Source of the DNA: Candidatus Bealeia paramacronuclearis
GTDB lineage: Bacteria > Pseudomonadota > Alphaproteobacteria > UBA9655
Reading direction: 5' to 3'
Length of the DNA stretch: 64,000 bases
Assembly: GCF_035607555.1 (NCBI RefSeq)
Contig: NZ_JAVHWZ010000001.1
Span: forward strand, 496,001-560,000
Below, piece by piece: positions 44,271-52,367 of this stretch. The first letter of the stretch is position 1, and every line of letters begins with the position of its first letter. Below the pieces are notes generated by a model. That model did not search any database. It was given only the letters and a program-made list of their open reading frames with translations, and was not told where the DNA came from. Position numbers and translations under genes: made by a program.

Positions 44271-44326
44271 CCCAAGAATAACTGTTGTATTAAGTGGTAT
44301 AATCCCAAGAATAACTGTTGTATTAA
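44261..44326 (+). repeat. 33-bp perfect tandem duplication carrying the -10 box
   Basis: The unit (starting GTGGTATAATCCCAAG, ending TTGTATTAA) occurs twice without mismatch at 44261-44293 and 44294-44326. It duplicates the extended -10 and the probable transcription start. Confidence 0.92.
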
Positions 44327-44340
44327 AATTGGGCTCTAAA

Positions 44341-44499
44341 ATGAAAATTTTAAAGTATTTCATAAAAAATGATTGTGGTGCCACGATGATTGAATATGGA
44401 TTGATAATGGCATTAATTGCAGGGGTCTGTGTCGTGGCCATTACAAATTTAACTTCCTCAATTTCAGGTCTATTTACAACGATCAAAGGGTATCTTTGA
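44341..44499 (+). CDS. Flp/Fap-type pilin
   Basis: 52 residues. A short basic leader (MKILKYFIKNDCG) precedes ATMIEYGLIMALIAGVCVVA, the Flp pilin hydrophobic core with the conserved Glu five residues after the processing Gly. It would be cut by TadV-type peptidase and assembled by the Tad machinery, none of which is in the window. No strong ribosome site is present. A paralogue is at 45849. Confidence 0.9.
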   Translation: MKILKYFIKNDCGATMIEYGLIMALIAGVCVVAITNLTSSISGLFTTIKGYL

Positions 44500-44518
44500 G
44501 TTATTTTTTGATTGCTTT

Positions 44519-45511
44519 TCAAGGAGTGGGGAAGGGGGCTGGTTTTAAGTTCAGTTCTTGTCCTTGTTCGCAAATGATCCTTTTGTAAATGAGGTTGTCG
44601 ATTCCAATGGTTACTAAAAAGACAGGTATGGCTCCTAAAATATCAGCAAAATAATGCTCCCCAATGGGAATGCAAGAAAAAATCATCAAAAAGTTGAGTA
44701 TGAGAATAGGAATAAAAACAAATTTGTTTTCATTGCGAAACGTATAAATATAAATCATCGCCATGATCGCATGAAATGACGGGAATGTGACAATTCCAGC
44801 CTGTTTTCCAAGGTCGACAATGTTTTGACGTAAATCAAGTAAATGAGAGAGCGCATTGGCTAAGATAGGATGCGGTTGGTAGTGATACCAATCATAAGGT
44901 CCAAGAGCTGGAAAAAAACCACTAATGACGATGGTTAACGCACAGGAAATCATAAATAAATTTACATATCTTTTGAGCTGGATATCATTTTTATAATAGC
45001 TAAAATAGAGAGCTGTAAATAAGATTTGATAAAAATAACTGTTGTAGATCTGGCCAAATATCCACTGAAAATACTCATGTTCTCTAAACCAAAAATCGAT
45101 AATTGGAACATAAATCCCAAAATAATTGTCAATTGAAACTAATGTAGAGTCAATTAAAGGCTGAGTTGTAGTAGCTGCAAAAAAAGAAAATAAAATCATG
45201 AGTTGTGCATAGGCAAACGTAAAGAAGAGTGTTTCTAAAAGCGAGACAATACGAATGTCATGTCGAATCAGTTTATAAAATACAAGGGGAACAAAAAAGC
45301 AGGCTAAAAGGATCCCTATTACAAGGTAGTCTTTCATTTCATAATGAATTTCAAAGGGAAAAAAGCTTATCCATAGGGCTTCAGAAAGGGAAAAAAAAAC
45401 CAAAAAACTGAGTTGAATTGTTGTATAAATCATGAGAAATTTTTTCAATTTTTTTAATTTTACTAAGCAATACCAGAAAATAAAGAGATTTTGAAGTCCC
45501 AAAGGTTGCAA
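44519..45511 (-). CDS. PAP2-superfamily phosphatase-like membrane protein
   Basis: A 330-residue, roughly eight-pass membrane protein. Two of the PAP2 active-site motifs are visible: FPSFHAIMAM (SxxH) and GEHYFADILGA (HxxxD). The layout resembles inositol-phosphorylceramide-synthase-like or PAP2_3 proteins of bacteria. The substrate is likely a lipid phosphate; this is inference. It lies between two Flp pilin genes on the other strand. Start choice among several upstream codons is uncertain. Confidence 0.78.
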   Translation of the reverse strand: MQPLGLQNLFIFWYCLVKLKKLKKFLMIYTTIQLSFLVFFSLSEALWISFFPFEIHYEMKDYLVIGILLACFFVPLVFYKLIRHDIRIVSLLETLFFTFAYAQLMILFSFFAATTTQPLIDSTLVSIDNYFGIYVPIIDFWFREHEYFQWIFGQIYNSYFYQILFTALYFSYYKNDIQLKRYVNLFMISCALTIVISGFFPALGPYDWYHYQPHPILANALSHLLDLRQNIVDLGKQAGIVTFPSFHAIMAMIYIYTFRNENKFVFIPILILNFLMIFSCIPIGEHYFADILGAIPVFLVTIGIDNLIYKRIICEQGQELNLKPAPFPTP

Positions 45512-45627
45512 AGGCAGGGCGAGCTTATGAAAAATAGAAAACGTCCTTTCGAATTGTCATTCTGAAATTATTTTATTATATCAATAGGTTGTGAAAAAAA
45601 ACAGTTATTACGGTGTCTTCAGTAAAA

Positions 45628-45654
45628 AAGATCCTGAAACAAATTCAAGATGGC
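45628..45654. repeat. Palindromic repeat, degenerate copy
   Basis: AAGATCCTGAAACAAATTCAA and the next six bases match the copy at 24348-24374 with about five changes; the hairpin stem is weakened. Confidence 0.6.
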
Positions 45655-45794
45655 GCAGCTGTTTGATTTTGATTGATAAATTGGAATGAAATACCTTCTC
45701 AAGATTATTCTTAAGATAATCTTGAGATAAACTTTTTCATGAGATGCCCCTGATTGTAAAAAAAGTTTGCAGTCTATTTTTTTTTATGATAGTT

Positions 45795-45823
45795 TTGAAA
45801 TAAGGCTATAAAAATAATAAACT
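45795..45823 (+). promoter_or_regulatory. Probable promoter of the second Flp pilin gene
   Basis: TTGAAA and TAAACT with a 17-bp spacer; the -35 box is the same as that of the first pilin promoter. The -10 match is modest. Confidence 0.5.
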
Positions 45824-45848
45824 TTGCGTTTAACTAAGGGAGACAAAA

Positions 45849-46007
45849 ATGAAAAATTTAAATCGTTTTTTAAAAGATGATAGTGGCGCTACCATGATTG
45901 AGTATGCATTGCTTGCAGCGTTAATTGCAGTTGTTTGTATAACGGCTATAACAAACTTGGGAACTGCAGTTTCAGGTAAGTTTGTTGCAATCAGCACAGC
46001 ACTTTAA
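45849..46007 (+). CDS. Flp/Fap-type pilin, second copy
   Basis: 52 residues: a leader MKNLNRFLKDDSG, then ATMIEYALLAALIAVVCITA with the conserved Glu. A GGGAGA ribosome site is 5-10 bases before the ATG and a strong terminator follows, so this copy looks better expressed than the paralogue at 44341. The pair differs mainly after the hydrophobic core. Confidence 0.92.
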   Translation: MKNLNRFLKDDSGATMIEYALLAALIAVVCITAITNLGTAVSGKFVAISTAL

Positions 46008-46028
46008 TGACTTTACTTTTTTGAAAAG

Positions 46029-46060
46029 CGGCCTCTTCGGAGGCCGTTTTTTTTTTTTTT
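46029..46060 (+). terminator. Strong terminator after the second pilin gene
   Basis: CGGCCTC and GAGGCCG form a perfect stem around a TTCG tetraloop, followed by 14 Ts. Confidence 0.97.
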
Positions 46061-46064
46061 GATT

Positions 46065-46538
46065 TTAGCTTTTCCAGAAATTGGGGGTCAGCAGAATTAA
46101 AACAGTGAGAAGTTCAAGGCGCCCCACGATCATCCCCACCATTAAAAGCCATTTTGCAAATTCAGGCATGTTGGACAAATTTCCAGAGGCGTTAATGATA
46201 GGTCCAATTCCAACTCCTACATTTCCAAGAGCCATAGCGCTTCCTGAAAGACTGGAAAGAATGTCAAGTCCTGAAAGGGAGAGTCCTAATGCCAAAAGGG
46301 CATAGCAGATGAGATAAAGCGCGAAAAAACCCAGAACGGCGGAAAAAACCTCATCATTCAAAGGCTGCCGATTATAGTGAGGAACATTGACGCGATGGGG
46401 ATGTCTTAGATGTCGCATTTGAAGGCGGGCCGCAAGCAAGAGAATTTGATACCGAAAGATTTTAACACCTCCAGCCGTAGATCCCGTGCAACCGCCTACA
46501 AACATCAAGAAAAATAAAAAGAGTACAGGAAAAGTCCC
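46065..46538 (-). pseudogene. trkH: trkH, 3-prime part (split by IS607-type element)
   Basis: The frame enters from the element end as GTFPVLFLFFLMFVGG and continues with CTGSTAGGVKIFRYQ, a filter-loop region of TrkH potassium-uptake proteins, then three or more membrane segments to the stop at 46065. It is the C-terminal third (about 157 codons). Its N-terminal part is at 48436-49415. Without excision, no full channel is made. Confidence 0.9.
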
Positions 46539-46700
46539 GCTCTTACAAACTTATCCAAACCTAACCATATTTTACTAAAGTTACGCATGGTGTTGTATTC
46601 CTGATTCAACGCAGGTAGTTTCACTTATTTGACGAGCAAATGAGCCAGAGCTTCCCACTCCACAGGCATAAGTTTCGGGCGAGCTGCCCGTACATAAACG
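46539..46700 (-). ncRNA. Candidate omega RNA (reRNA) region at the tnpB 3-prime end
   Basis: In IS200/IS605 and IS607 elements the TnpB guide RNA spans the end of tnpB and the element's right end, and its guide is the flanking host sequence. Here that flank would be GGGACTTTTCCTGTACTC of trkH. The RNA is placed by this rule only; I have not folded it, and its 5-prime limit is a guess. Confidence 0.35.
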
Positions 46701-47777
46701 TTGTAAATTAAGGGCTGCATTCACATCTCTGTCATGAGATTGGTTGCAATGTGGACACGTCCAATGTCTCTCCGACAACTTTAAATCCGCATAAACACAT
46801 CCGCAGCTATGGCAGAGCTTGCTTGACGGAAAGAACCGATCAGCAACAAAAATTTGAGCATTATAGAGACCTGCCTTATATTCCAATTGACGCCTGAATT
46901 CATAAAAAGACTGATCTAAAATATGTCGAGCTAATTTTCTGTTCGCTGACATACCTTTGACATTTAGGTTTTCAATGCCAATTTCATGATGATTCAGGAC
47001 AATATCGGTTGTTGCCTTATGGAGATAATCACGTCTGATATTAGCGATTCGGGCGTGAAGACGTGCCAGTTTTTGAGTATGCTTTTTAAAATTCATACTC
47101 TTTTTATCTTTACGAGATAGCTGTCGAGAAGATCGTTTTAACTTCTTCAGCAAAGCGGTATGTGCCTTTGCTCCCTCAACAACCATGCCATTGGATAAAG
47201 TTGCCAGTTTTGTAATACCCAAATCCACACCCACAATACCTTGGTTCTTGCGTACATGAGGCAGTTTGTCTATTTCAACACTGATGGATGCAAACCATCG
47301 GTCTGCAACTCTTGAGATCGTCAAGGATTTTATTTGTCCTTGAAATCTCAAATTCTCTGTTATTTTGACCCATCCCAAACAAGGAATTTGAATCTTTTTA
47401 CCTGTCACACGAATGGCAGACTCTCCTTTTTGGGGCGGACCATTGTCCGCTCTAAAGCTATCCCTGATTCCTTTCTTTTTAAACTTGGGATATCCTCCCT
47501 GTTTGCGGAAAAAGCGGTTAAAAGCTGATCCTAAATTTTTGATGGCTTGTTGAGGGGCATTTTTAGTGACCTCTTGCATCCAAGGATATTCTTCCGCCTT
47601 ACAAGCATTGAGAAGTTTACGCAGGCTTATTTCTGTAGGCTTCTCACCATTCTGGTATTGTTTCTTCCATTGATCTAAAGCCCAATTATAAGCAAAGCGT
47701 GCAACACCGCAGGCTTTTCTAAAATAAGTCGCCTGCTTATTATTTGGCTTCAATTCTACTTTATGAACTAACAGCAT
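46581..47777 (-). CDS. tnpB: TnpB, RNA-guided nuclease of an IS607-type element
   Basis: A 398-residue TnpB. It has the N-terminal HTH region (KPNNKQATYFRKACGVARFA), RuvC parts GVDLGITKLATL (first Asp) and IGIENLNVKGM (Glu), a zinc finger CHSCG ... CPHC, and the final Asp in SHDRDVNAALN. All catalytic residues are present, so it could be active. It overlaps the recombinase gene by 17 bp. Confidence 0.95.
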   Translation of the reverse strand: MLLVHKVELKPNNKQATYFRKACGVARFAYNWALDQWKKQYQNGEKPTEISLRKLLNACKAEEYPWMQEVTKNAPQQAIKNLGSAFNRFFRKQGGYPKFKKKGIRDSFRADNGPPQKGESAIRVTGKKIQIPCLGWVKITENLRFQGQIKSLTISRVADRWFASISVEIDKLPHVRKNQGIVGVDLGITKLATLSNGMVVEGAKAHTALLKKLKRSSRQLSRKDKKSMNFKKHTQKLARLHARIANIRRDYLHKATTDIVLNHHEIGIENLNVKGMSANRKLARHILDQSFYEFRRQLEYKAGLYNAQIFVADRFFPSSKLCHSCGCVYADLKLSERHWTCPHCNQSHDRDVNAALNLQRLCTGSSPETYACGVGSSGSFARQISETTCVESGIQHHA

Positions 47778-48384
47778 CGTAGGCTTCTTTCAGACCTTCC
47801 AATAATTTCTTGTTCTTTTTACTTCTCGCACCATACAATCTGGCCGAAAAAACAGTGATAATTTCCAACACATCTTTGGCGAGTTCCTCTTCAAAAGAGG
47901 GTTCTTTCCCTTGATTGATAATCACAACTTCTACCTGATTCATCTCACAAATGGAAAAGATTAATTCTGCTCCAAATCTTAACAGCCTGTCTTTATGGGT
48001 TAAAACCAATCGACCTGCTTCTCTGTCTAAAATGGCACTAATCAGGATCTTCAGACCCTTTTTGTTGTAATTCATACCACTGCCAAGATCCGCAATGGTC
48101 TCAAACTTCCAACCTTGAGCTGCACAATACATCTCAAGGACTTGTTTTTGTCTTTCCAAATCCTGCCGTTGATCGTGACTGGAAACACGAGCATAGCAAA
48201 GCGTTTTTCTATCTATCTTTTCAGTGCGAACAAGATGAGGGCGCAAGGCAGATAAAGGATAACGTCTTTGTCCTCCCGCTGTTCTTTCGGGAACAAGGCG
48301 ACTCTCTTTTTCCCATCGCCTTAATGTGCCATTTGACACTCCAAGAATACGACTGGCTTCTCTGATACTCAATAACTTATCCAT
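47761..48384 (-). CDS. IS607-family serine recombinase
   Basis: 207 residues: a MerR-like N-terminal helix-turn-helix (LSIREASRILGVSNGTLRRW), then a small serine resolvase domain with YARVSSHDQ holding the catalytic Ser and LVLTHKDRLLRFG. It catalyses excision and insertion of the element. It is the first gene of the element. Confidence 0.95.
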   Translation of the reverse strand: MDKLLSIREASRILGVSNGTLRRWEKESRLVPERTAGGQRRYPLSALRPHLVRTEKIDRKTLCYARVSSHDQRQDLERQKQVLEMYCAAQGWKFETIADLGSGMNYNKKGLKILISAILDREAGRLVLTHKDRLLRFGAELIFSICEMNQVEVVIINQGKEPSFEEELAKDVLEIITVFSARLYGARSKKNKKLLEGLKEAYDAVSS

Positions 48385-48435
48385 AATTGGATAACTATAT
48401 ACAAGTTTAGATAGGTTTTAAAGAGCAGTTATTAA

Positions 48436-49415
48436 CCCCAGCTTCCCCAATCGGCTGAAGAAAATCCCGTGGTTGTCACAATCGAAATGACGCTAAAGGC
48501 AGCATGTCGAAAGGCATGTCCCAATTCATAAGTATTCGCGCTCCAAAGCCAAAGTCCCATTGCTAAAATGGAAAGGAATGTGAAAAGAAGAAAGGCCCGC
48601 AATTGGGAATCTTTGAGGAACGATTTGAAGTCTCCTCGAAAAAGGCGTGCATAAAGAATGAGGGGAGAGGCCCCAATTAACATGAAAACACAAGCAATCA
48701 TCTCAATGGAAGTGCTGTCAAAAACGCGAAATGATGAATCTGAGGTAGAGAGTCCCGCCGTTGAGACTGTGGTCATGGCATTGCAAAGGGCCTCAAAAGA
48801 TCTCATGCCTGCAAACCAATAGGAGACCACACACGTCAATGTGATTAAAGAATAGGTGCCAAAAATCACGGTTGCAATTTGCGAAACGCGAGGAAGGATT
48901 TTTTCAGAGCGATCAGAAAATTCACTGCGGAAAAGCTGCATTCCACCGATGCGCAAATTGGGGAGGATGACAAGGGCCATCAAAACAATTCCAACGCCCC
49001 CCAACCACTGGAGAAGCGCACGCCAGAGAAGAATTCCCCGGGGCGCAAAATCAAGATTGGTGAGAACTGAGGCACCCGTTGTCGTGAGTGCCGAAGTCGT
49101 CTCAAATAAAGCGTCCGTGAATGTGGGTGCTGCATAAGACAAGGCAAAGGGCAGAGATCCAAAAAGGCAAAGTGCAAGCCAACTGATGACCGTAATTAAA
49201 AAAGTTTCCCGAATGCCTGGTTCAATGGCGCCATCGGGGCGGAAGGCTAAGATCATCAAGACGCCAAAAAAAAGTGTGCATCCTGAAGAAAGCGCGAAAT
49301 ATACCCAGTCGGAGTCATGATAATAAATATCGAGAAGTGCGGGAATCGCCATTGCGCCCGCAAGAATGGTGAGGAGAATTCCTACGATAAAAAAGATAAT
49401 TCGAAACGCGATCAT
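48436..49415 (-). pseudogene. trkH: trkH, 5-prime part (split by IS607-type element)
   Basis: Encodes the N-terminal two thirds of a TrkH potassium-uptake protein: membrane segments, the filter loops TTTGASVLTNLD, ALCNAMTTVSTAGLSTSD and IVTTTGFSSADWGSWG. The frame then reads one codon into the element and stops at 48432. Joined to the part at 46065 it would give about 484 residues, the family length. The gene is probably inactive unless the element leaves. Confidence 0.92.
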
Positions 49416-49474
49416 GACGGAACTCGATTGTTTTCTGGCCGCAGTATATCACTTTTCAAAGCCACGGCTCAACC

Positions 49475-49867
49475 TTAGTTCAAAAGACGGGTTTCGTAAG
49501 GACTATCGAGGGAAAAGGGGGGGACTATAATCTCAAACAAATCGCCATATTCATCTTGTACCGTATATTCTCCTGCCATAATCCCAGATGGCGTAGTAAG
49601 GGGAACGCCGCTCGTATACGTATAGCTTTCGCCTTTATCAATCACAGGCTGAACGCCCACAACGCCTTTTCCACGCACCTCTTGTGTGATGCCAATTTGA
49701 TCTGTAATGCACCAATGGCGGCTTAGGAGTTGGATCGTGCTTTGGCCCAAATTCTCAATCCAAATTTGATAGCCCCATAGAAAATGATGTTCCTGGGGGT
49801 TGGATTCTTCGTCAAGAAAAGTGACAGCAACAGAAACCTTAATATCGTGGGTGACGAGAGAATTCAT
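49475..49867 (-). CDS. apaG: ApaG family protein
   Basis: A 130-residue fibronectin-III-like protein with VAVTFLDEESNPQEHHFLWG, IWIENLGQSTIQLLSRHW and GVVGVQPVI. ApaG proteins are linked in name to Co2+ resistance, but the activity is unknown. It follows the SIMPL gene by 10 bp on the minus strand. Confidence 0.93.
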   Translation of the reverse strand: MNSLVTHDIKVSVAVTFLDEESNPQEHHFLWGYQIWIENLGQSTIQLLSRHWCITDQIGITQEVRGKGVVGVQPVIDKGESYTYTSGVPLTTPSGIMAGEYTVQDEYGDLFEIIVPPFSLDSPYETRLLN

Positions 49868-49877
49868 TAATGCGTGT

Positions 49878-50642
49878 TCAGTCTACCAAAAAGAAATCAA
49901 TAGTTGAAACGACGCGCACCTTCTTCATAATGGAATCTGGTGCTCCGTTGCTCCAATCATTTTCGGTTGTGGAATCAGGAGAGAGAATTTGAATGACGCC
50001 TTGACTCGCTTTTCGGATGGAGCCCACGTGGCTTTCAGAGTTTTGGGCGAATTGCTCGGCCATTAGACGCGCATTTTTAGTAGCTTCTGCAATGAGAGCA
50101 GGGCGCATTTCATTGAAATTTGTCATTTGATAGGAAAACGTCATGCCCGAAATCGCAATGCCTTCTTGAAGAAGCTTTCCCATAGATTGAGCTGTTTTTT
50201 CGACACCATCTACATTTTTCGTTTTAATGTTAATGGAGGAGGAGAGGATATAGCGATTTTCAATCTCTTTTTTATCTCCCCACTCTTGTGCCAAAAGATC
50301 ACTGACGGTGGGGGAAGCAAAGCTGATTTCTTCTTCCTTAAATCCAGCTTGGAGAAGGAATTTTTTAACCGCATCTTGCGTTGAGGTCAGTTGTTGGTAA
50401 AGCACTGCTAAGTCATTTCCGGCATTGCGTGTCTGAAGACCCCATGAGACAAAATCAGCTTTGACAATCTTTTCAACAAGGCCTTTGACGGTTACATATC
50501 GGTCCGCCAATTTAAAATCCCTGATACCCGAATAAATAAAGAATCCAGCAAGGGCTGGCCCCACGGCAATAGAAAGTCCTAAAAAAAGAGCGGGAAATGT
50601 GAGGCGTTGTTGGATCATTAGATCAAAACTCCATGAGATCAT
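49878..50642 (-). CDS. SIMPL domain (DUF541) exported protein
   Basis: An N-terminal signal or anchor segment (FPALFLGLSIAVGPALAGFF) precedes a SIMPL/DUF541 domain of about 210 residues (RYVTVKGLVEKIVKADFVSW and on; ATKNARLMAEQFA). Family members are periplasmic, with no agreed function. The start may instead be the ATG at 50618; neither has a convincing ribosome site. It is probably cotranscribed with apaG. Confidence 0.85.
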   Translation of the reverse strand: MISWSFDLMIQQRLTFPALFLGLSIAVGPALAGFFIYSGIRDFKLADRYVTVKGLVEKIVKADFVSWGLQTRNAGNDLAVLYQQLTSTQDAVKKFLLQAGFKEEEISFASPTVSDLLAQEWGDKKEIENRYILSSSINIKTKNVDGVEKTAQSMGKLLQEGIAISGMTFSYQMTNFNEMRPALIAEATKNARLMAEQFAQNSESHVGSIRKASQGVIQILSPDSTTENDWSNGAPDSIMKKVRVVSTIDFFLVD

Positions 50643-50774
50643 CTTTTCATAATACTAGCCATATTCCTAAAGTCCGGCAAGTGAGATCTTGTTTTGCAAT
50701 TTTTGCAGATCTGCATTGAGAGTATTGTGCTGGTGGATGTGTTTTGGGAGGATTACATTTTTAGCGTTGGTACC

Positions 50775-50803
50775 TTGTCCATGTTAATTTAGATTTTTAT
50801 AAT
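50775..50803 (+). promoter_or_regulatory. Sigma-70-type promoter with no gene behind it
   Basis: TTGTCC and a perfect TATAAT are spaced by 17 bp. The next plus-strand feature is the hairpin and T-tract at 50859-50888, with no start codon and ribosome site between. Confidence 0.65.
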
Positions 50804-50809
50804 CCTATA

Positions 50810-50888
50810 ATTCCATTGTTTTTTAATTAGCTGGTTTTGCGTAATTGTGTTTTGAAGAACCGCTCTGGAAGCCCAGAGCGGTTTTTTT
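50810..50888 (+). ncRNA. Candidate small RNA, about 79 nt
   Basis: The interval between the promoter above and an intrinsic terminator is too short and stop-rich to code. The 5-prime 45 nt are A/T-rich and probably unpaired, and the 3-prime end is a 10-bp GC-rich stem plus six Ts, the usual make-up of a bacterial sRNA. I do not recognise a known family. The region is the only content of the gap 50643-50930. Confidence 0.5.
50859..50888 (+). terminator. Strong intrinsic terminator
   Basis: ACCGCTCTGG and CCAGAGCGGT form a perfect 10-bp stem around AAGC, followed by six Ts. Confidence 0.95.
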
Positions 50889-50930
50889 ATGATTGAACCT
50901 TGTGGATTTCTCTTCTAAATATCATGAGAT

Positions 50931-50968
50931 AGGTATATAATAGGTATATTATTTTGAAAAATATACCT
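50931..50968 (+). promoter_or_regulatory. Probable operator overlapping the fic promoter
   Basis: AGGTATATT and AATATACCT form a perfect 9-bp inverted repeat with a 9-bp centre (50942-50968). A third half site, AGGTATAT, lies 11 bp upstream at 50931, and TATAAT at 50936-50941 falls among them. The block ends 5 bp before the fic start, so a bound protein would block transcription. Confidence 0.6.
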
Positions 50969-50973
50969 GATAT

Positions 50974-52251
50974 GTGCCTGTGCAAGAAAAACTGTATCGC
51001 ATTGAACAGCCGAATGTCCCGAAAGATTGGGAGCGTGAGGCTCAAAATTTAACTGACGATCAGACAGAGGGCCTTATTGGCCTTTCTGAAAACCCTATTT
51101 ATTTGTACTGGGATAAAATAAAATATAAAGTTTTTAAAGATCTTTCTGTGTCAAAGGAAGTGGCTTGGGCTATTATTTTAAATCATCGTAAGAAAAATTC
51201 TCGCAATACCCCCGTTCAAAGTGAAGGGGGAGACTTTTTCCGATTTGTCCCCCTTCAAAGATGGGAAAACACACTTCTATTATTTGATAAAATATTTCTC
51301 AATCGTCCTCGGGGGGCCAATGTGCAATCGGAGCCTTGGATGATTGAGGCGATTTCTTCAGCCATGATTGAAGGGGCTCATACAACACGAGATCGAGCCT
51401 TGCAGTTGTTACATCTTCATAAGACTCCAGCAGATTATGGGGAGCGTATGATTTTAAACAATTATAAAATGGCTCAAATGCTGGAGAGCCTCCCTCTTGA
51501 TTTTTATGTGAACCTTGAGACATTATTTGAGTGGCAAATTCAATTGACCCGTCTTAATCTTCCTCAAAAAGATCAAGGGCGATTAAGAACAGATACGGAT
51601 CACATTGTGATTGCGCCAAAGTCTCCAGATGTTGTGACGTTTATCCCGCCTTCAGAAGGCTTTTTGAAGGACCAACTTGCGCTCTTTATTGATTTTGTAA
51701 ACCGAGATCATCCCAATCTTCATCCGCTTCTCCACGCCATTTGCATCCATTATTGGTTTGCTTATTTGCACCCTTTTGTGGATGGGAATGGAAGGACGGC
51801 GCGCGCCCTCTTCTATTGGTTTTTAATGAAATCTGGATATCCCAATATAACGTCATTGCCTTTGTCGCCTTTGATTTTAAGATCTGTTCAAAACTACAGC
51901 AAAGCCTTTATTTTGACAGAGCAAGATCATCAAGATTTGACCTATTTCATTGATTTTAATATACGTCTGATTGATGAGGCTTTGGTGCAATTTAAGGCTA
52001 ATGAGCTCATTGACTCCTCCCAAAATGACCTTGTTGATGAGAGATTGAACCTGCGTCAAAATACAATTATTCGAATCCTCAAAACAAAGCAATTGCCAGA
52101 TGTCAACGTCAGTTTTGTACAACAAAAATTTGGGGTGAGTAAATTAACGGCTATTCATGATCTTAAAGGCCTCCTTATTCTTGAGATTGTTGAATCTCGG
52201 CGTGTGGGAAAAAACGTGCTCTATAGATTGAAGAGCCGTGCTTCCTTATAA
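50974..52251 (+). CDS. Fic family protein with N-terminal inhibitory motif and C-terminal winged helix
   Basis: A 425-residue Fic protein, probably an AMP transferase. The active-site motif HPFVDGNGRTAR is at residues 266-277. An inhibitory helix motif, (S/T)xxxE(G/N) as SAMIEG, is at 129-134, so it is a class II Fic protein whose Glu blocks ATP binding. The C-terminal 60 residues (RQNTIIRILKTKQ, then VSFVQQKFGVSKLTAIHDLK) form a winged helix, which may bind DNA. Start is GTG at 50974 or GTG two codons later. Targets cannot be told from sequence. Confidence 0.92.
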   Translation: MPVQEKLYRIEQPNVPKDWEREAQNLTDDQTEGLIGLSENPIYLYWDKIKYKVFKDLSVSKEVAWAIILNHRKKNSRNTPVQSEGGDFFRFVPLQRWENTLLLFDKIFLNRPRGANVQSEPWMIEAISSAMIEGAHTTRDRALQLLHLHKTPADYGERMILNNYKMAQMLESLPLDFYVNLETLFEWQIQLTRLNLPQKDQGRLRTDTDHIVIAPKSPDVVTFIPPSEGFLKDQLALFIDFVNRDHPNLHPLLHAICIHYWFAYLHPFVDGNGRTARALFYWFLMKSGYPNITSLPLSPLILRSVQNYSKAFILTEQDHQDLTYFIDFNIRLIDEALVQFKANELIDSSQNDLVDERLNLRQNTIIRILKTKQLPDVNVSFVQQKFGVSKLTAIHDLKGLLILEIVESRRVGKNVLYRLKSRASL

Positions 52252-52278
52252 AATGAAGAGCCGTGCTTCCTTATAAAA
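52229..52278 (+). repeat. 25-bp perfect tandem duplication at the fic stop
   Basis: The unit TGAAGAGCCGTGCTTCCTTA plus TAAAA occurs twice in a row. The first copy holds the fic stop codon; the second is outside the gene. Confidence 0.92.
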
Positions 52279-52367
52279 AACGTTCCTATTGTATTGACTT
52301 TTCAAAGAAAGTCAGATGAGATGCCGACGCGTCTCATAAAACAACTTATAAATCAAAGGATAGTCTC

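Larger units (their letters stand above)
45512..45848. other. Intergenic region with a repeat copy and a promoter
   Basis: It holds the degenerate palindromic repeat at 45628-45654 and the promoter of the second pilin. I see no other feature. Confidence 0.5.
46539..48435 (-). mobile_element. IS607-type insertion sequence with tnpB, inserted in trkH
   Basis: The element carries a serine recombinase gene overlapping a tnpB gene, as in IS607. It is bounded by the two halves of trkH. The left junction reads AGTCCC and the right CCCCAGCT; joining them with two Cs shared gives the codons AGC TGG GGG ACT on the minus strand, which restores the trkH frame. A GG dinucleotide target with no longer duplication is the known IS607 pattern. 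Exact ends are uncertain by one or two bases. Confidence 0.9.
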
